A stretch of DNA of 35,022 nt from Vulcaniibacterium thermophilum (GTDB lineage: Bacteria > Pseudomonadota > Gammaproteobacteria > Xanthomonadales > Xanthomonadaceae): positions 1 to 35,022 of the forward strand of contig NZ_VOHJ01000030.1 in assembly GCF_007923255.1 (NCBI RefSeq), read 5' to 3'. The notes under the pieces are model-generated. The model worked only from the letters and a program-made list of their open reading frames with translations, was not told the origin of the DNA and ran no database searches. The position numbers were made by a program, and so were the translations under genes. This document shows, piece after piece, positions 16,651 through 24,829 of this stretch; position 1 is the first letter of the stretch, and each line of letters opens with the position of its first letter.

Positions 16651-16857
16651 ATGCAGTACGGCACTGTGAAGTGGTTCAACGACGCGAAGGGATTCGGATT
16701 CATCGCGCCGGAAGACGGGAGCGCCGACGTGTTCGTGCACTACAGCGCGATCAACGCCAAGGGGTTCCGCACCTTGAAGGAAGGTCAGCGCGTCAGCTAC
16801 GAGGTCACCCAGGGCCCGAAGGGCGCCCAGGCGACCGGCGTCACCGTGGCGGCCTGA
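16651..16857 (+). CDS. CspA-family cold-shock protein
   Basis: A 68-residue single cold-shock domain, the usual CspA size. It binds single-stranded RNA or DNA as an RNA chaperone. RNP1 (K-G-F-G-F-I, residues 13-18) and RNP2 (V-F-V-H-Y, about 27-31) are intact, as is the N-terminal G-T-V-K-W-F-N. AAGGA 3-7 bp upstream of ATG 16651 is the ribosome site. A perfect terminator 18 bp after the stop and a plausible promoter upstream make it a monocistronic unit. Whether it is cold-induced or constitutive cannot be read from the sequence. Confidence 0.97.
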   Translation: MQYGTVKWFNDAKGFGFIAPEDGSADVFVHYSAINAKGFRTLKEGQRVSYEVTQGPKGAQATGVTVAA

Positions 16858-16875
16858 TCGCCAACGACGACTCTC

Positions 16876-16905
16876 AAGGCCCCGCTCCGGCGGGGCCTTT
16901 TCTTT
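16876..16905 (+). terminator. Strong intrinsic terminator after the cold-shock gene
   Basis: A perfect 10-bp stem, AAGGCCCCGC (16876-16885) and GCGGGGCCTT (16890-16899), with a TCCG tetraloop and the tail TTCTTT. It ends only 17 bp before the next start codon. Confidence 0.92.
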
Positions 16906-16921
16906 GCATGGGAGGAACCCG

Positions 16922-18178
16922 ATGGCGGAACACGTCGCCATCGTCGGCTACGGGACGGCCGGCCAGGCCGCCGCGGTGCTGCTGTCGCACGACGGGCATC
17001 GTGTCGAGGTGTTCGAACGCGCGCCGCAACCGGGCCCGGTCGGGGCCGGCTTCCTGCTGCAGCCGACCGGCCTGCACGTGCTGTGGACGATGGGGTTGCT
17101 GGACGATGCGCTCGTCCACGGCGCTCGCATCGAGCGGCTGTACGGCGAGACCACCGCCGGTCGGGCGGTGATGGACATGCGCTACCGCGAGCTGGAACCG
17201 CGCCTGTTCGGGCTCGGCATGCAGCGCGGCGCACTGTTCGAGCTGCTCGATGCGGCCTGGACGACGTCGCGCGTACTTCACGCGGGCGTGGAAGTCACGC
17301 ACATCGATGCGGAACGCGGATGGCTGCGCGGCGCGGACGGTCGCAGCCACGGTCCGTTCGACCGCATCGTGGTCGCCAGCGGCGCGGCATCGGCGCTGCG
17401 CCGTCAGGTGGCCGAACCCGCGCTCGACCGGCCCTATCCGTGGGGTGCGCAATGGTGCCTGGTGCCGCAGGGCGACTGGCGGTGGCCGGACGAACTGCGC
17501 CAGCGCTATCTGCGCGCGCGACGCATGGCCGGATTGCTGCCGGTCGGCACGCGGCCGGGCGATCCGGTGCCGCGCCTCGGCTTCTTCTGGAGTCTGCCGG
17601 TGGCCGCGCTCGACGCGCCGGCGGACGCCGCGCGTTGGCGCGCGGACGTGGCGGCGGTGTGGCCGGAGGCGCTCGAGCGGCTGCACGGCATCGACGCCCC
17701 CGCCCAGCTCGCCGCGGCGCGGTACCGCGACTGCGTGATGCGGACCTGGCACCGCGGCCGCGCGATCGTGATCGGCGACGCCGCGCACGCGATGAGCCCG
17801 CAGCTCGGGCAGGGCGTGAACATGGCGCTGCTGGATGCCGTCGGCCTGCGCGACGCGCTGCGGGCGGCTCCGGACGAGGCGCTCGCCCGCTTCGTGGCGC
17901 GCCGCCGCCGGCATCTGCTCACCTACCATCGCTGGAGCCGCTGGCTGACCCCGCTGTTCCAGTCCGATCACGACTGGGCCGCCGCCTGCCGCGACCGGCT
18001 CATGCACCCGCTCTCGCGCCTTCCCGGCGGCCGCGGCGAGATGCTGCGCGTGCTGACCGGCACCCGCGTCGGCGCCCTCGGCACCCTCGAGCTGCCGGAC
18101 GCGTTTCTCGAGGCTCTGCACGCCGCCGCACCCGCGCGCGATACAGTCGCCGCGATGCCGGCGGAGAAGCGCGCATGA
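16922..18178 (+). CDS. FAD-dependent monooxygenase (PHBH-type fold)
   Basis: A 418-residue flavoprotein of the aromatic hydroxylase family. The N-terminal Rossmann motif is G-Y-G-T-A-G (residues 9-14), with E-V-F-E-R binding the ribose about 20 residues later. The second FAD motif, G-D-A-A-H-A-M-S-P-Q-L-G-Q-G, starts at residue 285 and is followed by N-M-A-L-L-D-A. No membrane segment is present. The substrate is unknown; family members hydroxylate phenols and other aromatics using NAD(P)H and O2. A GGAGGA site precedes ATG 16922. The gene overlaps the AidB-like gene by 4 bp (ATGA), so the two are co-translated and may share a pathway or stress response (inference). Confidence 0.88.
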   Translation: MAEHVAIVGYGTAGQAAAVLLSHDGHRVEVFERAPQPGPVGAGFLLQPTGLHVLWTMGLLDDALVHGARIERLYGETTAGRAVMDMRYRELEPRLFGLGMQRGALFELLDAAWTTSRVLHAGVEVTHIDAERGWLRGADGRSHGPFDRIVVASGAASALRRQVAEPALDRPYPWGAQWCLVPQGDWRWPDELRQRYLRARRMAGLLPVGTRPGDPVPRLGFFWSLPVAALDAPADAARWRADVAAVWPEALERLHGIDAPAQLAAARYRDCVMRTWHRGRAIVIGDAAHAMSPQLGQGVNMALLDAVGLRDALRAAPDEALARFVARRRRHLLTYHRWSRWLTPLFQSDHDWAAACRDRLMHPLSRLPGGRGEMLRVLTGTRVGALGTLELPDAFLEALHAAAPARDTVAAMPAEKRA

Positions 18179-19803
18179 GTCACGAGCCGACGCACGAGGT
18201 CGCCAACCAGCCGCCCGAGTTCGCGCCGCGCGATCTGTGGGCCGACGACGCGGCGCTGCGCGAGGGCATCGCGCGTGGGGGCGCGGCGGCGTTCGCGCCG
18301 AGGCTGGAGGAGTACGGCCGCCTCGCCGGCGATGAGCTGTACGCGCTGGGCTGGGACGCCCACCGCGACCGGCCGCGCCTGCGCACGCACGACCGCTTCG
18401 GCCGCCGCATCGACGTGGTCGAGTTCCACCCCCACTACCACGCGCTCATGCGCACCGCGATCGCGCACGGCGTCGCGGGCCTCTCGTGGGCGGACCCGCA
18501 GCCCGGTGCGCACGTCGCGCGTGCCGCGCTGAGCTATCTGCATCATCAGGTCGAACCGGGCACGAGCTGTCCGCTGACGATGACCCATGCGGCGGTGCCG
18601 GTGCTGCGCCGGGAGCCGGCGCTGCGCGAATGGGCCGACAAGGCCATCGCGCCCGCCTACGACCCGCGCGATGCGCCGATCGCGGACAAGCCCGGCGTCA
18701 CCGTGGGCATGGGCATGACCGAGAAGCAGGGCGGCAGCGACGTGCGCGCCAACACCACGCGCGCGGTCGCGCTGCAGGCGGAGGGCGAGTACCTGCTGAC
18801 CGGGCACAAGTGGTTCTTCTCCGCGCCGATGTCGGACGGCTTCCTGGTGCTGGCGCAGGCCGCCGGCGGCCTGACCTGCTTCCTCATGCCGCGCTGGCGC
18901 CCGGACGGCACCCGTAACGCGTTCCGGCTGATGCGGCTGAAGGACAAGGTCGGCGACTGGTCGAACGCCTCGTCCGAAGTGGAGTTCGACGGCGCGTGGG
19001 CGTACCGCATCGGCGAGGAAGGCCGCGGCGTGCCGACCATCATCGAGATGGTGATGCTCACCCGCCTGGATTGCATGGCCGGCGCCGCGGCGGAGATGCG
19101 CATGGCGCTGGCGCAGGCGATCCACCACGCGCGCCACCGCGCCGCCTTCGGCAAGCGCCTGATCGCGCACGCGCTGATGCGCAACGTGCTGGCGGATCTG
19201 GCGATCGAGTCCGAAGCCGCCACCGCGCTGATGCTGCGCGTGGCAGGCGCGGTCGATCGCGCCCCGCACGACCCTGACGAGGCCGCGTTCGCGCGCATCG
19301 CGGTCGCGATCGGCAAGTACTGGCTGTGCCGACGCGCGCCGGCGTTCGTCAACGAGGCGCAGGAGTGTCTGGGCGGAGCGGGCTACATCGAAGAATCGAT
19401 GCTGGCGCGGCTGTACCGGCAGGCGCCGCTCAATTCGATCTGGGAAGGCAGCGGCAACATCCAGTGCCTGGACGTGCTGCGGGCGTTGGCGAAGGAACCC
19501 GCAGCCGGCGCGGCCGTGGCGTCGGAGCTGCGCGCGGCGAGCGGGCTGCATCCCGCGCTCGACGGCGAAGCGCGCGCGCTGTCGGCCCTGCTGGAGGGCG
19601 GCGCGATCGAGGAGACCCGCGCGCGCTACGTCGTCGAACGCACCGCGCTCGCCTTGCAGGCCGCGTTGCTGCTGCGCGCGCACAGCCCCGTCGCCGGGAC
19701 GTTCTGCCGCACCCGGCTGCAGGGCGAGCATGGCCTCGCGATGGGGACCTTGCCCGCCGACGCGCCGTTCGATGCGCTGATCGCGCGCGCGTTGCCGGAT
19801 TAG
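18175..19803 (+). CDS. aidB: AidB-type acyl-CoA dehydrogenase family flavoprotein
   Basis: A 542-residue flavoprotein, essentially the length of E. coli AidB (541). AidB diagnostics are present: M-G-M-T-E-K-Q-G-G-S-D-V-R-A-N-T-T (about 179-195), G-H-K-W-F-F-S (210-216), R-L-K-D-K-V-G, and N-S-I-W-E-G-S-G-N-I around Glu424 (Glu425 in E. coli). AidB belongs to the adaptive response to alkylation, binds DNA and has weak isovaleryl-CoA dehydrogenase activity; its protective chemistry is not settled. ATG 18175 overlaps the monooxygenase stop. No ada or alkA homologue is in this window. The gene converges on DUF1275, with 16 bp between stops and no obvious terminator. Confidence 0.93.
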   Translation: MSHEPTHEVANQPPEFAPRDLWADDAALREGIARGGAAAFAPRLEEYGRLAGDELYALGWDAHRDRPRLRTHDRFGRRIDVVEFHPHYHALMRTAIAHGVAGLSWADPQPGAHVARAALSYLHHQVEPGTSCPLTMTHAAVPVLRREPALREWADKAIAPAYDPRDAPIADKPGVTVGMGMTEKQGGSDVRANTTRAVALQAEGEYLLTGHKWFFSAPMSDGFLVLAQAAGGLTCFLMPRWRPDGTRNAFRLMRLKDKVGDWSNASSEVEFDGAWAYRIGEEGRGVPTIIEMVMLTRLDCMAGAAAEMRMALAQAIHHARHRAAFGKRLIAHALMRNVLADLAIESEAATALMLRVAGAVDRAPHDPDEAAFARIAVAIGKYWLCRRAPAFVNEAQECLGGAGYIEESMLARLYRQAPLNSIWEGSGNIQCLDVLRALAKEPAAGAAVASELRAASGLHPALDGEARALSALLEGGAIEETRARYVVERTALALQAALLLRAHSPVAGTFCRTRLQGEHGLAMGTLPADAPFDALIARALPD

Positions 19804-19819
19804 CGCCCCGACGCGGCAT

Positions 19820-20488
19820 TCAACCGGAGTTCGCCGGCATCGCGCGGTAGGCCACGTAACCTGCGCCGACCGCGCCGGTCAGCGCGGCCGGGACGTACAG
19901 GGCGCCGTATCCGAACCTCGCGAACAGCCAGGCCCCGCATACGCCGCCGGCGAAGAAGAAGCCGATGATGAGCAGCGAGAGCATCAGGCGCAGCCGCTGC
20001 ACCGGCAGGCCGCGAAGGCGGTGGCCGAGCATCACGCCGAGATCGGTGAACATGCCGCTGACGTGACTGGTGCGCACGACCGCGCCGCTGTAGGTGGTGG
20101 CCATCGCGTTCTGCAGGCCCATCGCCGCGGCCGCTAGCATCGGGCCGGCGAGATGGTGCGCCCGGAACAACGGCACCGCGAGCGCCAGCAACGCCGCCTC
20201 GATGGCCAGCGCGACGCCGTAACGCCGCCCCAGCCGCAATGTGCTGTCCTGGATGATGAGCCCGCTGGCCACCGCGCCGACGACGAAGCCGGCCACCATC
20301 AGCAGCAGGTGCGCCGCCTGCGCGCGCTCGCCCTGCGCGACCGCCGCGCCGAGCAGCGTGGTCGTTCCCGTGAGATGGGTGATGGCCTGCTTCTGGAAGC
20401 CCAGGAAGCCGACCGCATTCACGGTGCCGGCCACGCCGGCCAGCGCGGCCGCGCCCACCCAGACCCAGCGCGGCAGCCGCTCCGGCAT
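19820..20488 (-). CDS. DUF1275 (YoaK-type) six-helix membrane protein
   Basis: A 222-residue inner-membrane protein with about six hydrophobic segments (near residues 8-30, 57-77, 92-108, 113-130, 164-186 and 196-215). The family signatures G-T-V-N-A-V-G-F and H-L-T-G-T-T-T near residue 38, and V-V-R-T-S-H-V-S-G-M-F-T-D near residue 135, identify DUF1275. The function is unknown; a transporter role has been suggested for relatives. Its ATG lies 4 bp after the stop of the PIN-PhoH gene on the same strand, so it is probably the last gene of that transcription unit. Confidence 0.88.
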   Translation of the reverse strand: MPERLPRWVWVGAAALAGVAGTVNAVGFLGFQKQAITHLTGTTTLLGAAVAQGERAQAAHLLLMVAGFVVGAVASGLIIQDSTLRLGRRYGVALAIEAALLALAVPLFRAHHLAGPMLAAAAMGLQNAMATTYSGAVVRTSHVSGMFTDLGVMLGHRLRGLPVQRLRLMLSLLIIGFFFAGGVCGAWLFARFGYGALYVPAALTGAVGAGYVAYRAMPANSG

Positions 20489-20492
20489 CCGG

Positions 20493-21890
20493 CTACAGCA
20501 CCTCGGAGGCGAAATCGGCCAGTCGCGAGCGCTCGCCGCGGCGCAGGGTGACGTGCGCGCTGTGCTGCCAGCTCTTGAACCGGTCCACCGCGTAGGTCAT
20601 GCCCGACGTGGTCTCGGTGAGGTAGGGCGTGTCGATCTGCTCGACGTTGCCCAGGCAGACGATCTTGGTGCCGGGGCCGGCGCGCGTGATCAGCGTTTTC
20701 ATCTGCTTGGGCGTCAGGTTCTGCGCCTCGTCCAGGATCAGCCAGCGGTTGAGGAAGGTGCGCCCGCGCATGAAGTTCATCGAGCGGATCTTGATGCGTG
20801 CGGCGAGCAGGTCGTTGGTCGCCGCGCGGCCCCAGCTTCCGCCGTCCTGGTTGTGCGTCAGCACCTCGAGGTTGTCGGTGAGCGCGCCCATCCACGGCGT
20901 CATCTTTTCCTCCTCGGTGCCGGGCAGGAAGCCGATGTCCTCGCCGACGCTGACCGTGGCGCGGGTCATGATGATCTCGCGGTAGCGCTGCTGGTCCATC
21001 GTCTGCGCCAGCCCCGCCGCCAGCGCCAGCAGCGTCTTGCCGGAACCGGCGGTGCCGAGCAGGGTGACGAAGTCGATGTCCGGGTCCATCAGCGCGTTGA
21101 GCGCGAAGTTCTGCTCGCGGTTGCGCGCGGTGATCCCCCACACCGCATGCTGCTGGTGGCGGTAGTCGTCGACGATCTGCAGCACGACGCGCTCGTCCTG
21201 CAGCCGCGCGACCTTCATCTCCGACTCCTCGTCGCCGGGCAGGAACAGGAACTGATTGGGATACCAGTCGTCGCCGTCCTTGCGCCGGATCTCGTAGAAC
21301 GTCCGCCCCTTCTCGGTCCAGGACTTGAGCTCTTTGCCGTAGCGCTGCCAGAAGTCCGCCGGCAGCTCGGTGGCGCCGGTGTAGAGCAGGCTGAAATCGT
21401 CGAGCGCGCGGTCGTTCTCGTAGTCCTCCGACACGATGCCCGCGATCGCCGCCTTGATCCGCAGGTTGATGTCCTTGGAGACCAGCACCACCGGCGTGGC
21501 TGGCTCGTGCTCCTGCAGCGCGAGCACCGCGCCGAGGATCTGGTTGTCGGGAATCACCGCGCCGAAGCGGCGGCCGATGTCGACCGGCTCGGTCTGGAAA
21601 CGCAGGCAGCCGACGCTGGCGGGGGCGCGCAGCTGCAGGCCCTGCGGGTGGTTGAGCGGAATGCCGGTGGCGATCCTGGTGGTGCCGACGCTCTGGATCA
21701 GCTCGTTGAGAAAGCGGCTGACCTGGCGCGCGTTGCGCGAGGCTTCCGAGGTGCCCTTCTTGTTGTTGTCGAGCTCCTCCAGCACCTGCATCGGCAGGTA
21801 GACGTCGTGCTCCTCGAACTTGAACAGCGCCGTCGGGTCGTGCATCAGCACGTTGGTGTCGAGCACGTAGATGCGCTTGCTTCGGGTCAT
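20493..21890 (-). CDS. PIN-PhoH fusion ATPase (PhoH2 type)
   Basis: A 465-residue cytoplasmic protein. The N-terminal PIN nuclease domain (about residues 5-150) shows V-L-D-T-N-V-L-M-H-D-P with the first acidic ligand at Asp11, and later S-K-D-I-N-L-R. The C-terminal PhoH P-loop ATPase domain (about 255-460) has Walker A G-T-A-G-S-G-K-T (279-286) and Walker B L-I-L-D-E-A-Q (384-390). PhoH2 proteins act as RNA-unwinding ribonucleases; many are in operon with a small antitoxin-like gene, which is not seen here. A 112-bp gap separates its start from the Bcp stop. Read-through from gcvR-bcp is possible but not shown. Confidence 0.93.
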   Translation of the reverse strand: MTRSKRIYVLDTNVLMHDPTALFKFEEHDVYLPMQVLEELDNNKKGTSEASRNARQVSRFLNELIQSVGTTRIATGIPLNHPQGLQLRAPASVGCLRFQTEPVDIGRRFGAVIPDNQILGAVLALQEHEPATPVVLVSKDINLRIKAAIAGIVSEDYENDRALDDFSLLYTGATELPADFWQRYGKELKSWTEKGRTFYEIRRKDGDDWYPNQFLFLPGDEESEMKVARLQDERVVLQIVDDYRHQQHAVWGITARNREQNFALNALMDPDIDFVTLLGTAGSGKTLLALAAGLAQTMDQQRYREIIMTRATVSVGEDIGFLPGTEEEKMTPWMGALTDNLEVLTHNQDGGSWGRAATNDLLAARIKIRSMNFMRGRTFLNRWLILDEAQNLTPKQMKTLITRAGPGTKIVCLGNVEQIDTPYLTETTSGMTYAVDRFKSWQHSAHVTLRRGERSRLADFASEVL

Positions 21891-22002
21891 TCCGGGCTCT
21901 CGTGGCGGTGGTCGTGAAGGGAACGCGCGCCGGCGCGCGCGCAGGGCAGCGCCGCCGTGGCCTGCGGGGCAGGACGGCGCGGCGCTTGGAAGGGCGAGGG
22001 GA

Positions 22003-22560
22003 TCACTGCGAGCGGGCCGCCTTCAGCGTCTCGTACACGGCCTCGGCGTGGCCGGGCACCTTGACCGGGCGCCAGACGTGGGCGATGCGGCCTTCCGGAT
22101 CGATCAGGAACGTGCTGCGCTCGATGCCGACCACCTTGCGGCCGTACATCGTCTTCTCGCGGATGACGTCGAACGCGTTGCACAGCGCCTCGTCGGCGTC
22201 GCTGACCAGGTCGAACGCGAAGCCCTGCTTGGCGCAGAAGTTCTGGTGCGACTTGATGGAATCGCGCGAGACGCCCAGCACCTCGGCGCCGAGGCGGCGG
22301 AACTTCGGCAGCAAGGCGTTGAAGTCCAGCCCTTCGGTGGTGCAGCCGGGCGTGCTGTCCTTCGGATAGAAGTAGAGCACCAGCCACTTGCCGCGATAGT
22401 CGGCCAGGCGTGCCGTCGTTCCGCTGGAGAGCGCCAGCGGCAGGTCGGGAACGGCGTCGCCTTCGCGCAGCCCGGCGCCGGAACGGGCCGGGCCGGCCTT
22501 CGGGGCCTCCGCCGGTCCGGCTTCGGTGTCGGTGCGCTTCTTCAAATCCCGGATCTCCAA
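22003..22560 (-). CDS. bcp: Thioredoxin-dependent peroxiredoxin Bcp/PrxQ
   Basis: A 185-residue peroxiredoxin that reduces H2O2 and organic hydroperoxides. The peroxidatic Cys is in Y-P-K-D-S-T-P-G-C-T-T-E, and a candidate resolving Cys five residues after it in other PrxQ proteins is not present (G-L-D-F-N follows). Other Cys residues occur in N-F-C-A-K and L-C-N-A-F. The Bcp core begins at L-R-E-G-D-A-V-P-D-L-P, so there is an N-terminal extension of about 31 charged, Pro/Ala-rich residues. I use TTG 22560, which has GAGG 8 bp upstream and lies 10 bp after the gcvR stop. A second TTG (22545) is possible. The gcvR-bcp pair is syntenic with E. coli. Confidence 0.92.
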   Translation of the reverse strand: MEIRDLKKRTDTEAGPAEAPKAGPARSGAGLREGDAVPDLPLALSSGTTARLADYRGKWLVLYFYPKDSTPGCTTEGLDFNALLPKFRRLGAEVLGVSRDSIKSHQNFCAKQGFAFDLVSDADEALCNAFDVIREKTMYGRKVVGIERSTFLIDPEGRIAHVWRPVKVPGHAEAVYETLKAARSQ

Positions 22561-22570
22561 TCCGCGAGCC

Positions 22571-23131
22571 TCAGAACTTCATCGGATCCATGATCGCGTC
22601 GAGGTTCAGGTGGTCGCAGAACTCCAGGAAGTCGTCGCGCAGCGCGGCGATGTGCATCGTCGACGGCACGCCGATGGTGATCTGCGCCGAGAACATCTCC
22701 GCGCCGGTCTGCATCGCGCGGTACCGCGTCGACTGCAGGTTCTCGATGGTGATGCCCTGGCGGTCGAAGAAATCCGCCAACTGGAACAGGATGCCGGGCT
22801 TGTCGGCCGCCACCACCTCGACCACGTACGGCAGCAGGTTCGACTGCTGCGGCTTCGGGCCGGTGCGGTACCAGACCAGCTTGAGGCCTTCCTCGCGCTC
22901 CAGGCGCGACAGCATGGCCTCGAGCTTGGCCACCGAATCCCACGAACCGACCGCGAGCGCGGTCACCGACACGTCGCGCCCCACGGTCGACAGCCGCGCA
23001 TCGACCAGGTTGCAGCCGCTGTCGGCGATGCGCCGCGTCACCGGCAGCAGCGGCGACTCCGGATGCGTCGTGTAGGCGTTGATCAGGAGGTGGTTTTCGT
23101 TCGGCGACGGCCGGGCGGAGGTGTCGGTCAA
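22571..23131 (-). CDS. gcvR: Glycine cleavage system regulator GcvR (two ACT domains)
   Basis: A 186-residue protein with two tandem ACT domains, at about residues 12-85 (N-H-L-L-I-N-A-Y ... G-C-N-L-V-D-A-R) and 100-180 (V-E-V-V-A-A-D-K-P-G-I-L-F-Q). In E. coli GcvR antagonises GcvA to repress the glycine cleavage operon. There is no DNA-binding domain. Conserved sequence begins at N-E-N-H-L-L, so TTG 23131 (giving T-D-T-S) is chosen; GTG 23176 would add 15 residues and is an alternative used by simple gene callers. Neither has a good Shine-Dalgarno sequence. The gene is divergent from dapA and next to bcp, exactly as in E. coli. Confidence 0.88.
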   Translation of the reverse strand: MTDTSARPSPNENHLLINAYTTHPESPLLPVTRRIADSGCNLVDARLSTVGRDVSVTALAVGSWDSVAKLEAMLSRLEREEGLKLVWYRTGPKPQQSNLLPYVVEVVAADKPGILFQLADFFDRQGITIENLQSTRYRAMQTGAEMFSAQITIGVPSTMHIAALRDDFLEFCDHLNLDAIMDPMKF

Positions 23132-23196
23132 GGCGGCGTCTGCGAGGAAACGAAAGGGATGAACGGGAGTCCGCACGCAGCGGAAAGAGCGCGGTC

Positions 23197-23226
23197 AGCA
23201 TACTTGCCCGTGCTTTCGCGCCGCAA
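23197..23226 (-). promoter_or_regulatory. Promoter candidate for gcvR-bcp
   Basis: On the minus strand TTGCGG (23226-23221) and TATGCT (23202-23197) are 18 bp apart. The site interlocks with the dapA promoter candidate at 23204-23233. Prediction from sequence only. Confidence 0.5.
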
Positions 23227-23233
23227 GTAACAT
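23204..23233 (+). promoter_or_regulatory. Promoter candidate for dapA-bamC
   Basis: TTGCCC (23204-23209) and TAACAT (23228-23233) are 18 bp apart, giving a leader of about 50 nt before the dapA TTG. The -35 of each divergent promoter lies inside the spacer of the other, so RNA polymerase can probably occupy only one at a time (inference). Confidence 0.5.
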
Positions 23234-23290
23234 CGCCCGGCGCGCCTCGGTGCGCCTTTCACCGCCATTTCACGCCGAAGGCAGCCTCCC

Positions 23291-24196
23291 TTGCGACTCA
23301 CCGGCAGCATCACCGCGCTCGCCACGCCGTTCGACGCCGCGGGCGAACTCGACCTCGACGCCTGGCGCCGCCTGCTGCAGATGCAGATCGAAGGCGGCAC
23401 GCAGGCGGTGGTCGTCGCAGGTTCCACCGGCGAAGCCGCCGCGCTGTTCGACGCCGAGTACGACACGCTGCTGCGGATCGCGGTCGAGGAGATCGCCGGC
23501 CGCATTCCCGTGCTCGCCGGCACCGGGCTGTCGAACACCACCAAGACCATCGAGCTGACGCGGCGCGCCGCGCTGCTCGGCGCCGATGCCGCACTGGTGG
23601 TCACGCCGCCGTACGTGCGGCCGACGCAGGCCGGCCTGATCGCGCACTACCGCGCGATCGCCGACGACGGCGCGCTGCCGGTCGTGCTCTACAACGTGCC
23701 CGGCCGCACCGGCGGCGATCTGCTGCCGGAGACGGTGGCCGAGCTGGTCGACCACCCGCGCATCGTCGCCATCAAGGAAGCGCGCAGCGAGCCGGAACGG
23801 ATGGAGGCGCTGCTGCGGCTGAAGTCCGAGTCCTTCGCCGTGCTCAGCGGCGACGACCCGACCGCCTGCCGCGCGATGCTGGCCGGCGCCGACGGCGTGA
23901 TCTCGGTGGCGTCGAACGTCATCCCGGGCGCGTTCCGCCGGCTGTGCGATCTGGCGCGCGGCGGCGAGCGCGCCGGCGCCGAGACGTGGAATGCGCGGCT
24001 GATGCCGCTGTTCGACTTCCTCGGCGTGGAACCCAACCCGATCCCGGTCAAGGCGGTGCTGCAGCGCATGGGTGTCGGCCACGGCCTGCGCCTGCCGCTG
24101 CTGCCGCTGTCGGCCGTGCACCAGGACTCCGCCGCGCGCATGACCGCGCTGGCGATCGAGCTCGAAACCGAACGCCGCGACGCGCTCGTGGCCTGA
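23291..24196 (+). CDS. dapA: 4-hydroxy-tetrahydrodipicolinate synthase
   Basis: First committed enzyme of lysine and diaminopimelate biosynthesis (301 residues, TIM barrel). It condenses pyruvate with aspartate semialdehyde. Visible family features are V-V-A-G-S-T-G-E-A near residue 41, G-T-G-L-S-N-T near residue 78, Y-N-V-P-G-R-T-G with the active-site Tyr and Arg, and I-K-E-A with the Schiff-base Lys near residue 160. The start is TTG 23291 with GAAGG about 10 bp upstream; no better in-frame start agrees with the family N-terminus. The next gene is the BamC-like lipoprotein, 17 bp away, as in the dapA-bamC operon of E. coli. Confidence 0.96.
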   Translation: MRLTGSITALATPFDAAGELDLDAWRRLLQMQIEGGTQAVVVAGSTGEAAALFDAEYDTLLRIAVEEIAGRIPVLAGTGLSNTTKTIELTRRAALLGADAALVVTPPYVRPTQAGLIAHYRAIADDGALPVVLYNVPGRTGGDLLPETVAELVDHPRIVAIKEARSEPERMEALLRLKSESFAVLSGDDPTACRAMLAGADGVISVASNVIPGAFRRLCDLARGGERAGAETWNARLMPLFDFLGVEPNPIPVKAVLQRMGVGHGLRLPLLPLSAVHQDSAARMTALAIELETERRDALVA

Positions 24197-24213
24197 CCGA
24201 CAGGAGAAACCGA

Positions 24214-24726
24214 ATGCGTCCGAACTTCCCGCTGTACCGCGCCGTGCCGCTGCTGCTGGTGGTGGCGGTCGCCGCCGCTTCCGGCTGCCGCTGGTTCCGC
24301 AAGGACGATGCCTATGCGCAGAGCCCGGAGAGCCGGCCGCTCGAGGTGCCGCCCGATCTGGACATGCCGCGCACCGAAGGCGCGATGACGCTGCCGCCGG
24401 CGGGCACCACCGCGATCAACGCCGGCGCCGCGCAGCCGGCGGCGACGTCCGCGGCGGTCGGTTTCAACCTCACCGGCACGCGCGAGGACGCGTTCGCGAA
24501 GGTGGGCGAAGCGCTCGACGGCATCGAGGGCGTGACGGTGGCCAGCCGCGCGCCGCTGCTCGGCGCCTACGACGTCAGCTACGGCGGCGCCAACTTCCTC
24601 GTCCGCGTCTCGGCCACCGACACCGGCGTGTTCGTCTCGGCGGTGGACCCGCGCGGCCTGCCGGCCGCCGGCGAGGCGCCCGCGAAGCTGATCGGCATGC
24701 TCAAGCAGGCGCTCGGCGGGCAGTGA
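24214..24726 (+). CDS. bamC: BamC-like outer-membrane lipoprotein (short form)
   Basis: A 170-residue lipoprotein with signal peptide and lipobox A-S-G-C (Cys25). A BamC-type unstructured segment follows, with R-P-L-E-V-P-P-D-L-D-M-P around residues 41-52, the part that binds BamD in E. coli. A Thr/Ala-rich linker leads to one small helix-grip-like domain (about residues 90-168). E. coli BamC is about twice as long and has two such domains; here the second is missing, and the stop is followed by a terminator, so this seems a natural short form. AGGAG 8 bp upstream supports ATG 24214. Synteny with dapA supports the name. Confidence 0.85.
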   Translation: MRPNFPLYRAVPLLLVVAVAAASGCRWFRKDDAYAQSPESRPLEVPPDLDMPRTEGAMTLPPAGTTAINAGAAQPAATSAAVGFNLTGTREDAFAKVGEALDGIEGVTVASRAPLLGAYDVSYGGANFLVRVSATDTGVFVSAVDPRGLPAAGEAPAKLIGMLKQALGGQ

Positions 24727-24757
24727 GCCGCGCGCCGCGCTGGGCCTGAAAGCACGG

Positions 24758-24780
24758 AAGGCGCCGCGAGGCGCCTTCGT
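24758..24780. terminator. Hairpin terminator between bamC and fdxA
   Basis: An 8-bp perfect stem, AAGGCGCC (24758-24765) and GGCGCCTT (24770-24777), with a GCGA tetraloop. The tail TCGTCGTT is only moderately T-rich. On the other strand the hairpin lies about 50 bp past the fdxA stop, so it may serve both convergent genes. Confidence 0.6.
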
Positions 24781-24829
24781 CGTTGCAGGAGGAGGGCAGG
24801 CGGGGCCTGCGGCGCCGCGCTCCTGCGCG

